Shown: positions 7,503 to 13,754 of the stretch, piece after piece
Layout: each line of letters opens with the position of its first letter
Position numbering within the stretch: the first letter of the stretch is position 1
NCBI GenBank assembly: GCA_017461825.1
Contig: JAFTXB010000146.1
Location: 1-13,754 of the forward strand
Source: Clostridia bacterium
GTDB lineage: Bacteria; Bacillota; Clostridia; Oscillospirales; CAG-272
Length of the DNA stretch: 13,754 nt
Reading direction: 5' to 3'
Notes under the pieces: generated by a model
The model's input: the letters and a program-made list of their open reading frames with translations, nothing else
The model's database searches: none
What the model was told of the DNA's origin: nothing
Program-made: the position numbers and the translations under genes

Positions 7503-8258
7503 TCAAATTTCCAATGTTGCAACCACGGGATTATGGTCGGAAATATATACACCATTTACGGGGATGTCCTCAACGATGTGGCTCTCAATACAGGAAAGAG
7601 TGGAAAAAATATAGTCACATTTAAACGTCGGGATTCTTCTGCCATAGTTGTGGAAGGTTCCCGGAATGTTTGCAGTGGCGTCGCTTAATCCTAAGCTTTC
7701 CTCGGAGAGCAACAGCTGTATTTCTGCGCTGTCAGGAGAAGCGTTTAGGTCACCGCTCAAGATCAGAGGTTGTTGTTTTTCCTTTTTCAAAACCTCAAGC
7801 AATAAGCGAGAGGCTTTTTCTCTCGCGTTTTGTCCCAGATGATCGGTGTGTGTATTGATATATACAACAGTCGTATCACTGTCCAAAACCCGAAGGCGTG
7901 CTAAGTGATAACAACGCGGATACTTACTTTGATCACCGCCAAAGGAAGAACCGGGAATATCGGGGGTATCCGAAAGCCATGCCGTTTCAAAGCCGATCAG
8001 TTCAAGTTTTCCCTTTTTATATGCAATGGGATTGCCTTCCCTTTGAAATAAAGCATTGCTGCCGCAACCTATAATGGTATAATCGTTTAAGTTCTTGTAT
8101 AGGAACTCACGCATCGGGCCGGCCGCCTCTTGAAAACCAATCACATCCGGGTCTTCGTTTCGGATTGCTTCAAGCACGCGATCCGAACGCAGGAAAAATC
8201 GATTGATTCCGTCTATTTCAGAATCTGTTCTCAAATTAAATGTCATCACTTTAAGCAT
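7503..8258 (-). CDS. Cytoplasmic endonuclease/exonuclease/phosphatase (EEP) family hydrolase
   Basis: 251 aa with no signal peptide, so it should act in the cytoplasm, unlike its two EEP relatives in the same operon. It is a single complete EEP domain of usual length: Asn8 (TFNLR), Glu44 (FQE), His137 (NTHTD), Asp170 and Asn172 (SGDLNAS), and Asp241-His242 (ISDHNP). These residues bind the divalent metal and attack the phosphoester. The WLSDTPD segment (94-100) also occurs in the surface EEP proteins, so all belong to the same broad branch of uncharacterised bacterial EEP proteins. ATG 8258 is chosen for the AGGAAGG about 9 nt upstream. It is the first gene after the promoter at 8301-8329. 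Its closeness to the binding protein suggests it processes an imported phosphorylated compound, which is inference; a nuclease role is equally open. Confidence 0.9.
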   Translation of the reverse strand: MLKVMTFNLRTDSEIDGINRFFLRSDRVLEAIRNEDPDVIGFQEAAGPMREFLYKNLNDYTIIGCGSNALFQREGNPIAYKKGKLELIGFETAWLSDTPDIPGSSFGGDQSKYPRCYHLARLRVLDSDTTVVYINTHTDHLGQNAREKASRLLLEVLKKEKQQPLILSGDLNASPDSAEIQLLLSEESLGLSDATANIPGTFHNYGRRIPTFKCDYIFSTLSCIESHIVEDIPVNGVYISDHNPVVATLEI

Positions 8259-8351
8259 ATTGATAAACCTTCCTATCCTTGTTTTAAATAGTCCATTATA
8301 ATTATACAGTTTTCCATATATAAAAGCAAGTTTTTTAGTAGGTTTATCAAT
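8259..8351. repeat. Perfect 12-bp inverted repeat flanking the operon promoter (candidate operator pair)
   Basis: ATTGATAAACCT at 8259-8270 and its exact reverse complement AGGTTTATCAAT at 8340-8351 lie about 81 bp apart, centre to centre. One arm is about 10 bp upstream of the -35 box, where AraC-family activators commonly bind. The other is in the leader next to the start codon and covers the Shine-Dalgarno. The upstream arm would not be transcribed, so an mRNA hairpin does not explain the pair. No binding protein is proven. Confidence 0.5.
8301..8329 (-). promoter_or_regulatory. Promoter of the EEP / binding-protein / surface-protein operon
   Basis: On the minus strand, -35 TTGCTT (8324-8329), a 17-nt spacer and -10 TATAAT (8301-8306) match a housekeeping sigma promoter. 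A second TATAAT follows directly at 8295-8300. The start of transcription would be near 8294, leaving a leader of about 35 nt before ATG 8258. Confidence 0.7.
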
Positions 8352-8490
8352 TTAGAATAACATAATATCATTTCAAAATCAGCACTTGTTTGTTTTGACC
8401 AATACAATTGTGCAATACCCACATTTTATCTTTTCAAACCTTATCAAAAAAATTTTGGTTTTGTTTAATTTATACATAATCTATGTTATA
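8352..8490. other. AT-rich spacer without a gene
   Basis: Between the upstream inverted-repeat arm and the araC terminator there is no credible ORF or RNA gene. Short symmetries such as ACAATTGT and ATAACATA/TATGTTAT are present but are expected in DNA this AT-rich. Confidence 0.6.
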
Positions 8491-8535
8491 AAAAATCCCT
8501 ACGCTTCTACTTTGAAAGTAAGCGTAGAGATTTTT
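8491..8535 (-). terminator. Intrinsic terminator of the AraC-family gene (symmetrical)
   Basis: CTACGCT (8499-8505) pairs with AGCGTAG (8521-8527). Across a 2-nt bulge, TACTT pairs with AAGTA around a 3-nt loop. The base extends by ATC/GAT and A/T pairs past one C-A mismatch. On the minus strand the stem ends in a run of six T, 44 bp after the araC stop. The other strand also ends in five T, so it could stop transcription both ways. Confidence 0.9.
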
Positions 8536-8578
8536 AGCACCAAATAAGGCATCGGTTTTTGTCATTTATTCAATTTAT

Positions 8579-9457
8579 TTACTTTGTTTTTGGGAACTGA
8601 AACATATCCCGATAGTCCTGCGGAGACATATGGAATCTCTTTTTGAATTCTACGGAATAGCTTCCAACATGCTTATAACCGCACGCCCTTGCGATTTCAG
8701 CAATGCTGTGCTCATTTTTCTCAAGCTCATAACAAGACCGGTTCAACTTTAACAAAACCCAGTATTTATACGGTGAGATTCCCATTGCTTTTTGAAAAAC
8801 GCGAATCAAATGCTCTTTTGAATAATGATACTGTTTTGAAAGCACATCCAAACTGAAATCGGAATCAGTTGCTCTCTCTATAAATACCAGCATATCTTGC
8901 ACTATGCGACTTTCGCTTTCATTGTAAGACATGAAGACTGATTTTTTTAACAAAAGTTGAAAAAATCGCTCCAACCAAGCGGAATCCTCCAATTCGCGCT
9001 CAATCCCTTTCGATTTGTTTTCGATATAGTCCTCAAACAACACTTGTATCAATTTTTCATCAAATTGAAAAAGATAATCATTGTTTTTTACAATATCGTT
9101 GGTACAATGAATTGCATGCTCTCCTGCATAGCAAATAAAATAGAACTCCCATTCACCGTCTATCACACTGCTATACGCATGAGAACAATTGGGAGGAATA
9201 ACAACAATTGAACCACTTGTTGCTATATATTTTTTTTGATCCAATGTGATTTCTCCCTGACCCGAAAGTGTAAAAAGCAAGATCCCTATCCCGGAACCAT
9301 ACCCATCGGGACGATTCACGCAAAATCGATTATTTGTTTTATGCCGCCCCATTTTTACAATACGGTTGGTCGAGCTGAAACCCATAGTAGGAATATTGAT
9401 ACTAAAAAGTGATACGTCTCCCCAGGCACTTGATGGTCTATTTTTACGCATATCCAT
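8579..9457 (-). CDS. AraC-family transcriptional regulator with N-terminal cupin sensor
   Basis: 292 aa from ATG 9457, chosen over GTG 9460 because AGGAG lies 6 nt before the ATG and only 3 nt before the GTG. Residues about 55-115 form the AraC-type cupin ligand domain (GQGEITLDQKKYIATSGSI, then IPPNCSH, then EWEFYFICYAG). Residues about 185-285 form the two-helix-turn-helix DNA-binding domain: FSLDVLSKQYHYSKEHLIRVFQ, then SIAEIARACGYKHVGSYSVEF and the family end motif FKKRFHMSPQDYR. Length is typical of sugar-responsive regulators beside solute-binding genes in Clostridia. It has its own promoter and terminator and lies just upstream of the EEP operon, so that operon is the natural target; the inverted repeat at 8259-8351 is a candidate site. 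The inducer is unknown. Confidence 0.95.
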   Translation of the reverse strand: MDMRKNRPSSAWGDVSLFSINIPTMGFSSTNRIVKMGRHKTNNRFCVNRPDGYGSGIGILLFTLSGQGEITLDQKKYIATSGSIVVIPPNCSHAYSSVIDGEWEFYFICYAGEHAIHCTNDIVKNNDYLFQFDEKLIQVLFEDYIENKSKGIERELEDSAWLERFFQLLLKKSVFMSYNESESRIVQDMLVFIERATDSDFSLDVLSKQYHYSKEHLIRVFQKAMGISPYKYWVLLKLNRSCYELEKNEHSIAEIARACGYKHVGSYSVEFKKRFHMSPQDYRDMFQFPKTK

Positions 9458-9518
9458 CACAATCTCCTTTCAACGAAAAGGTCTTCTGTCACTTCAAGGC
9501 CACTTAATTGGCATCATA

Positions 9519-9537
9519 TGCAATCTGCATCTGCAAT
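9519..9537. repeat. Three short tandem TGCA(A)T repeats in the araC leader
   Basis: TGCAATC, TGCATC and TGCAAT follow each other without gap, between the araC promoter and its ribosome binding site. They could be an autoregulatory site or chance. Confidence 0.25.
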
Positions 9538-9552
9538 TCCCTTCTACAGATT

Positions 9553-9581
9553 ATTATACAACATTTTATAGAAAAAATCAA
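9553..9581 (-). promoter_or_regulatory. Promoter of the AraC-family gene
   Basis: -35 TTGATT (9576-9581), a 17-nt spacer and -10 TATAAT (9553-9558) on the minus strand. The start would be near 9546, giving a leader of about 90 nt. It lies only about 20 bp after the stop of the URO-D-like gene, and no terminator is seen between them, so readthrough from that gene is also possible. Confidence 0.7.
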
Positions 9582-9599
9582 TAAAAACCACAAAAATCA

Positions 9600-10676
9600 T
9601 TAGTTTGATTGACTTCCAAGTTTATGTGCTAAATCAGATATTATACGCATTTGCTCAAGTGAAACAGAATTTGGAATGCTGTGATCACTTGCAAAAATGT
9701 ACCCGCCTCCCTCCAGCATCATTGGAATAATGCGTTCCATTTCAGCCGTTACAAGTTCAGGCTTGTCCCAAAGTTGGGCATTGATACCGCCGCGAAACGT
9801 AAGTTTATCTCCATACATTTTCTTTAAGCGGAACGGATCCATCCCTGCTTTGATCTCCACAGGATTGAGAATGTCCACTCCCGTTTCTACAATATCAGGC
9901 AACAGAGGCTCAATAAATCCACAAGAATGTAATTCTGCAACCATGCCTCTTTCGTGTGCCCAATCAACCGCACGTTTATGATAGGGCATTAAAAGCTCGC
10001 GATAAAGTTGCGAAGAGAAAAAGGGCGAACCTTTATAACCCATATCGTCATACCAAAAGATACCGTCAAATTCATAACCTGCATCTATAATCTTTTGAGC
10101 CAGTCTCAGTGATACAGTAAGGTAGGTATCAAACATATCCTCGATCCATTCAGGGTCATCGTATAAACCAATTAAAAGATTTTCCGTTCCAACCATATGA
10201 GAATGTGTCACATCAAATCCAAACCACAAGCCAAGCCTCAAATACTGCCCTTCTGCTTTCCATTTTGGATAGTTCTTCTTCAAAAATTCCCACGGAATCC
10301 GATCCTCATCATCGGTCAGCATTTTCTCTTTTGCTTCCTGCCATTTTTCAGCACTGTCGAAATAGCAATCCAAAACCTCCGGAGTTGAATCCAACTCACG
10401 AAACACGCGTTGTGTTTGCCCCCAGGGTGTAGTGACAATACTGTATCTATCATTTTCTTCCAAAACTTTTTTAGGGATTCGAGGAGAATTATCGGGGGTC
10501 AATTTTACAATTTTATCAAATCCAAAATAATCCCGCCAATCCACATCTAAAGGCAACCCCTCATTATGCCAACGCCGCAAGGTTCCGGGCCAAGGATAGT
10601 CCACCATTGCCATTCTGTCAATTTCCTGATGTCGGCAAGTGCGTAAAATACGTTCTCTTGTTGTTAATTCTTTCAT
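9600..10676 (-). CDS. Uroporphyrinogen-decarboxylase / MtaA-superfamily protein (probable methyltransferase-like)
   Basis: 358 aa from ATG 10676, chosen because AGGGG sits 6 nt upstream; an in-frame GTG at 10697 would add 7 residues but has no ribosome site. The N-terminus has the family start TTRERILRTCRHQEIDRM. About 208-221 has the WYDDMGYKGSPFFS segment of the barrel. His250 and Cys252 (ELHSCGF) match the His-x-Cys zinc ligands of MtaA-like corrinoid/coenzyme methyltransferases and are not a feature of heme-pathway HemE. The position where MtaA has a third Cys reads FASDHSIP here (Asp331-His332), so any metal site differs. It is therefore unlikely to make coproporphyrinogen. No corrinoid protein or activator gene is beside it. 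Such proteins are frequent in clostridial sugar and secondary-substrate clusters with unknown reactions. It is transcribed alone from the promoter at 10797-10825, possibly reading on into araC. Confidence 0.88.
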   Translation of the reverse strand: MKELTTRERILRTCRHQEIDRMAMVDYPWPGTLRRWHNEGLPLDVDWRDYFGFDKIVKLTPDNSPRIPKKVLEENDRYSIVTTPWGQTQRVFRELDSTPEVLDCYFDSAEKWQEAKEKMLTDDEDRIPWEFLKKNYPKWKAEGQYLRLGLWFGFDVTHSHMVGTENLLIGLYDDPEWIEDMFDTYLTVSLRLAQKIIDAGYEFDGIFWYDDMGYKGSPFFSSQLYRELLMPYHKRAVDWAHERGMVAELHSCGFIEPLLPDIVETGVDILNPVEIKAGMDPFRLKKMYGDKLTFRGGINAQLWDKPELVTAEMERIIPMMLEGGGYIFASDHSIPNSVSLEQMRIISDLAHKLGSQSN

Positions 10677-10796
10677 TTTCAGCCCCTTACTTTCCACTAT
10701 GCAAATGTTGATAGGTAAAAAACAGACACATACCGATTGTTGAAGCGCCTTATTATGTTGCCGAACTTTCTTGGCATATGCGTCTCAATATTATAT

Positions 10797-10825
10797 ATTA
10801 TACAATTGATAATAGAAAAAAACAA
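10797..10825 (-). promoter_or_regulatory. Promoter of the URO-D-like gene
   Basis: -35 TTGTTT (10820-10825), a 17-nt spacer and -10 TATAAT (10797-10802) on the minus strand, giving a leader of about 115 nt. The spacer contains TTATCAATT (10804-10812), which shares its core with the inverted-repeat arms at 8259-8351; this may be chance in AT-rich DNA. Confidence 0.65.
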
Positions 10826-10871
10826 GCCATGTTTTGTATTTAATCAATTTACAATAATAGGCAGTCAATTT

Positions 10872-11015
10872 TTAACCATTTTTTACGTCTTTACTTCCCC
10901 CATAGATTTTTTCTGCATTGAGAACCTGCTCCAAGTCTTTTCGTGATCCATACTTTCGTACAGACTTGTAAAGAACGCCATTACAATGTAATATGCTACA
11001 CCTGTTGTATAACAA
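10872..11015 (-). other. Interval with overlapping small ORFs, possible gene remnant
   Basis: Two minus-strand frames look protein-like. One runs from ATG 10981 to TAA 10883 (32 aa, beginning MAFFTSLYESMDHEKTW). The other is open from 11015 (TTG) to TAA 10872 and contains YKSVRKYGSRKDLEQVL, then AEKIYGG. Neither has a good ribosome site and neither is recognised. The remaining DNA between the URO-D-like promoter and the terminator at 11029 holds nothing else visible. Confidence 0.25.
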
Positions 11016-11028
11016 AGCGTTTTAAGAA

Positions 11029-11067
11029 AAATCAACCACCTATCTAAAGCAGATAGATGGTTGATTT
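11029..11067 (-). terminator. Intrinsic terminator after the membrane-protein gene
   Basis: ATCAACCA-c-CTATCT (11031-11045) pairs with AGATAG-a-TGGTTGAT (11051-11065): 14 pairs, one mismatch, and a 5-nt loop. On the minus strand it is followed by TTTTT, about 78 bp past the stop at 11145. It closes the parB-serS-membrane-protein unit. Confidence 0.9.
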
Positions 11068-11144
11068 CGTAAAGATATCTTAATCGAATTTGCGTACGCT
11101 ACGGAACCTTCTTTTTAAGAAGTTTCCCCAAAAAATACATAGTT

Positions 11145-11843
11145 TTACTTCGGTGCGAAAACAGTAATGAGGTTGTCGGCAAACTGCACGATATCGGGCA
11201 GGAACCAGCAAATGAGAGCGGCAACCACCGCGGTAATGCCGACCATCACCAACACGGGCATCCAGCCGGAGCCCTTGTTATCAAACCGCACCTGCGCGCG
11301 AATGCGCAGATCTTCGGGAATGTAGAAATAATCCTTTGTAAAGTCGACCTTTTCCGACAACAAGCGGTTTTGTGCCTCGGGCTCACGTCGTTCGCCTTCT
11401 ACAATCGGAGCATTTAATGCCGCTTCGCGTTCTTCCGCATCGCAGCAGCGAACAACCATTCGCAATGCTGACCCGCGCTTGAGTGCCGAGCGAATCGAAG
11501 AGCTGCGAAAATACCCCAGATCATACAGAGTCTTGGCGCGTGCGGGGGAAAAGCACTCATCTTTCAGCATTTTTCGAACAAATCCGCCGAGAACTTCACG
11601 CGTGTAGGCGGTAATAACGGCGGCTATGATGAAACCGAGCGCCAATGCGAGAACCAAATTACGAGCCGCAACCCCTGCGTTTGAAGAAACCGAAAAGTTT
11701 TCGTAGTTTCCGAACTCCACCGTAAAATAGCGTTCGGACAGGTAGTTTAACAATTCGGCAAACACCGAGTTCTGATACCACGATACGATCGTTTCCCACA
11801 GCGATGTCCCACCGCTTGCCATAAAAACATTTGTGGCTAACAT
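11145..11843 (-). CDS. Two-TM membrane protein of unknown function
   Basis: 232 aa, no recognised family. An N-terminal stretch of about 58 residues with amphipathic segments precedes TM1 (60-80, NLVLALALGFIIAAVITAY). A central soluble part (81-190) is rich in Arg, Lys and Glu and carries a Cys-Cys pair (133-134); TM2 is 194-215. The positive residues after TM1 (TREVLGGFVRKMLKDE) put the central part inside the cell by the positive-inside rule. ATG 11843 has AGGAG 8 nt upstream. It starts 39 bp after serS in the same direction and is followed by a strong terminator, so it is probably the last gene of the parB-serS unit. GC content looks higher than in the surface-protein region, like its core neighbours. 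No function can be assigned. Confidence 0.8.
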   Translation of the reverse strand: MLATNVFMASGGTSLWETIVSWYQNSVFAELLNYLSERYFTVEFGNYENFSVSSNAGVAARNLVLALALGFIIAAVITAYTREVLGGFVRKMLKDECFSPARAKTLYDLGYFRSSSIRSALKRGSALRMVVRCCDAEEREAALNAPIVEGERREPEAQNRLLSEKVDFTKDYFYIPEDLRIRAQVRFDNKGSGWMPVLVMVGITAVVAALICWFLPDIVQFADNLITVFAPK

Positions 11844-11882
11844 TGGGTAATCTCCTTTAATTGGTAAATTTTACCAGTGAGG

Positions 11883-13163
11883 TTATTTTTTGATAATGTC
11901 AACGCCAAGATACTTGCGAAGTACCTCGGGAACAGTCACGCTACCGTCAGCGTTTTGGTTCTGCTCAACGAGCGCGGGGAAAATACGGCTGGTTGCAAGT
12001 CCCGAACCGTTGAGGGTGTGAACAAACTCCATCTTACCGTTGTCGCGTCTGACACGCATCATACCGCGGCGCGCCTGATAATCACGCGCGTTGGAGACCG
12101 AGGAGACCTCCTTGTACCCGTTCATCGAGGGGATGTTGATCTCAATATCGTAGGTACGTGCCATCGAAGCCGAGCAGTCCTCTGCCGCGAGCTTAACCGT
12201 ACGGAAGTGGAATCCAAGCCCCTTTACAAGATTCTCCGCGTTGGTAACCAGCTCTTCAAACGCCTCGTCACTCTTTTCGGGAAGCGTATATTGCACCATT
12301 TCAACCTTGTTAAACTGATGTCCGCGCACCATTCCGCGCTCGTCTGCGCGGTAGGAGCCCGCTTCACGACGGAAACAGGGGGTGTAGCTGATATATTTTT
12401 TGGGCAGATCTGCCTCGGTTAGGATCTCATCACGGTGAAGCGATACCAGAGCCGTCTCTGCCGTGGGCAGCATAAAGCGGCGGCGTTCATCCTCGGCGGT
12501 CTCAAGCCAATAAACATCGTCCTGGAACTTGGGGAACTGTCCCGCAGTCAAGCCACACTCATAGCCCAGCATGTGAGGAACAAGCATGAGATCATAGCCG
12601 TTACCAAGGTGGAAATCAACAAAATAGTTGAGGATCGCCCATTCAAGACGCGCACCCATGCCGGAATAGATCCAGAAACCGTTGCCCGACAGCTTAACGC
12701 CGCGCTTGTAGTCGATCAACCCCAGATCCGTGCAAAGATCAACATGGTTTTTGGGCTCAAAATCAAATTTACGGGGCTCGCCATAGTAGCGAAGCGGCTC
12801 ATTATTTTCTTTTCCGCCTGCCGCAAGGTCAAAATCGGGCAGATTGGGAAGCCCAAGCATAAAGGAGGTCAACTGTGTTTCAACCTCTTTCAGCTTTTCG
12901 TCATTTGCCTTTGTCTTGGCACCCAGCTCCTTCATTTCGGCAAAAATGGGGGCAAGATCCTTCCCTTCCTTTTTATATTGCGGAATGAGCTTGTTGGTTT
13001 TGTTCTGCTCAGCCTTGAGTGCTTCTGTTTCGCTGATCAAAGCACGGCGCTCGTTATCAAGGCGCAAAATTGCCTCAATATCATCTTTTGCGTCTTTTCC
13101 TTTTTTAGCAAGGCGCGCAATCACTTCCTCAGGATTTTCTTTAATATATTTAATGTCAAGCAT
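11883..13163 (-). CDS. serS: Seryl-tRNA synthetase
   Basis: 426 aa, full length for bacterial SerRS. It charges tRNA-Ser with serine in the cytoplasm. Residues about 28-102 form the long antiparallel coiled-coil arm that holds the tRNA. The class II core follows: TAE at 234-236 (serine binding), motif 2 from about 258 with CFRREAGS (Arg264/Arg265) and GMVRGHQFNKVEMV, and motif 3 NGSGLATSRI with Arg393. The stretch after the arm (YKRGVKLSGNGFWIYSGMGARLEWAIL, 152-178) differs from the usual K(I/V)SG(S/A)RF form, so this is a somewhat divergent clostridial type. ATG 13163 has GGAG 7 nt upstream. It lies 36 bp after parB, so there is no room for a serine T-box leader directly before it; control must be by cotranscription or an upstream leader. 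Confidence 0.97.
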   Translation of the reverse strand: MLDIKYIKENPEEVIARLAKKGKDAKDDIEAILRLDNERRALISETEALKAEQNKTNKLIPQYKKEGKDLAPIFAEMKELGAKTKANDEKLKEVETQLTSFMLGLPNLPDFDLAAGGKENNEPLRYYGEPRKFDFEPKNHVDLCTDLGLIDYKRGVKLSGNGFWIYSGMGARLEWAILNYFVDFHLGNGYDLMLVPHMLGYECGLTAGQFPKFQDDVYWLETAEDERRRFMLPTAETALVSLHRDEILTEADLPKKYISYTPCFRREAGSYRADERGMVRGHQFNKVEMVQYTLPEKSDEAFEELVTNAENLVKGLGFHFRTVKLAAEDCSASMARTYDIEINIPSMNGYKEVSSVSNARDYQARRGMMRVRRDNGKMEFVHTLNGSGLATSRIFPALVEQNQNADGSVTVPEVLRKYLGVDIIKK

Positions 13164-13181
13164 ATTTTTTCTCCGTTTCTT

Positions 13182-13193
13182 GGGGATTTCCCC
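13182..13193. other. Short GC hairpin between parB and serS
   Basis: GGGGATTTCCCC gives a four-pair G-C stem with a 4-nt loop. On the minus strand it is followed by AAGAAACGG, not a T run, so it is not a standard terminator. It may be a pause or processing site, or chance. Confidence 0.35.
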
Positions 13194-13199
13194 TTCTTT

Positions 13200-13754
13200 T
13201 CACTCGTTTTCGGCAAAAAAAGTATCGCCGCAAATGGTTTTTAGTAGTGCTTCCAAGTCGTCGTCGTCGCTGTATGCCAGCTCAACAACCTTTTTCTTTG
13301 AGGATTTGAGGATGCGCACGCGTCTGCCAAGCACGGCAAGCGCACGGTGCTCAAGATCCTTCATGTATGCTTTGCGTTGGGTGAGTTCGGATTCTTCATC
13401 CGCATCCATCGCTTCAGGCTCATAGTTCATCAACCGCACAGTTTTTTCAACATCACGCACCGAAAGGTCTTTTTCAACAATTCTTTGCGCAAGAGAAATC
13501 ATTTGTTCTTCCTTATTTAAACCCAAAAGTGCGCGCGCATGTCCGGTTGAAAGATCGCCGTTTTTCAAAAGTGCCAGCACTTCCTCCGGCAGATCCAGCA
13601 GACGAAGCATGTTTGTAACCGCCGAACGGCTCTTCCCCACTTGTTTCGCCACTTGATCCTGCGTCAATCCAAAGCGCTCGATCAATGCATCATAAGCAAA
13701 CGCCTCTTCTACGGGATTCAAGTCCTCTCTCTGTACGTTTTCGATCACAGCAAC
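13200..13754 (-). CDS. parB: Chromosome-partitioning protein ParB/Spo0J family, C-terminal part
   Basis: 184 codons plus stop are visible; the frame is open to the right edge (VAVIENVQREDLNP), so the N-terminal CTPase/ParB domain lies outside. The GTG at 13748 is an internal Val codon, not a start. Visible parts are the conserved IENVQREDLNPVEEA segment, the central helix-turn-helix that reads parS (LTQDQVAKQVGKSRSAVTN), the LSTGHARALLGL stretch, a charged linker, and the C-terminal dimerisation end (DDDLEALLKTICGD). ParB loads on parS near the origin and with ParA/Soj directs chromosome segregation; it also recruits SMC. The 36-bp spacing to serS is in keeping with the parAB-serS order common near oriC in Clostridia. 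No parS site was found in the window. Confidence 0.95.
   Translation of the reverse strand, partial: VAVIENVQREDLNPVEEAFAYDALIERFGLTQDQVAKQVGKSRSAVTNMLRLLDLPEEVLALLKNGDLSTGHARALLGLNKEEQMISLAQRIVEKDLSVRDVEKTVRLMNYEPEAMDADEESELTQRKAYMKDLEHRALAVLGRRVRILKSSKKKVVELAYSDDDDLEALLKTICGDTFFAENE

Noticed and set aside
8259..8351. Inverted repeat considered as a terminator or riboswitch stem
   Set aside because: The arms are about 70 bp apart, the promoter lies between them, and one arm is upstream of the transcription start.
10737..10946. Plus-strand frame of 69 codons rich in hydrophobic residues
   Set aside because: It has no ribosome binding site, overlaps the URO-D-like promoter, and its hydrophobic character is what AT-rich DNA gives.
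12435..13244. Plus-strand open frame of 269 codons
   Set aside because: It is the shadow of serS, whose catalytic motifs are unmistakable on the other strand.
13746..13748. GTG as the start of the ParB-family gene
   Set aside because: The frame continues to the window edge with family-conserved residues before it, so this is an internal valine codon.

Overview
The window looks like part of the chromosome of a Gram-positive anaerobe of the Clostridia (Bacillota), probably an uncultured gut or rumen lineage. The reasons are the lipoprotein signal peptides, the strong AGGAG-type ribosome binding sites, the TTG-17-TATAAT promoters, an AraC-type regulator beside a secreted hydrolase/solute-binding cluster, and a parB-serS neighbourhood like that seen near the chromosome origin in this class. 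Every convincing gene is on the minus strand, so transcription runs from high to low coordinates. No tRNA, rRNA, CRISPR array, insertion sequence or phage gene was seen.

Right end (13754 to about 11030), core genome: the 3' part of parB (Spo0J family), serS, and a two-TM membrane protein of unknown function, closed by a clear intrinsic terminator at 11029-11067.

Middle (11028 to 8490), accessory: a gene-poor stretch with a possible small ORF or gene remnant, then a promoter and a URO-D/MtaA-superfamily protein of 358 aa. An AraC-family regulator follows with its own promoter and a strong, symmetrical hairpin terminator.

Left part (8351 to 1), the most unusual region: a promoter flanked by a perfect 12-bp inverted repeat drives a probable four-gene operon. 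It encodes (i) a cytoplasmic endonuclease/exonuclease/phosphatase (EEP) fold hydrolase, (ii) a solute-binding lipoprotein with no permease genes beside it, (iii) a 1145-aa lipoprotein with two related alpha/beta domains, a complete EEP domain, a 30-residue-repeat GLUG-like beta-solenoid and a C-terminal beta-sandwich, and (iv) a secreted paralogue that runs off the left edge. The paralogue carries the same modules in permuted order: solenoid, sandwich, alpha/beta domain, EEP. The alpha/beta-EEP modules of (iii) and (iv) are far more alike than their solenoids, which points to a recent duplication or gene conversion.

A working model, which is inference: the surface EEP hydrolases use the solenoid or alpha/beta domains to hold a polymer or host ligand and release a phosphate-containing product. 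The solenoid proteins and the binding lipoprotein act outside the membrane, the small EEP enzyme acts inside, and the AraC protein responds to the substrate. The substrate cannot be read from the sequence.
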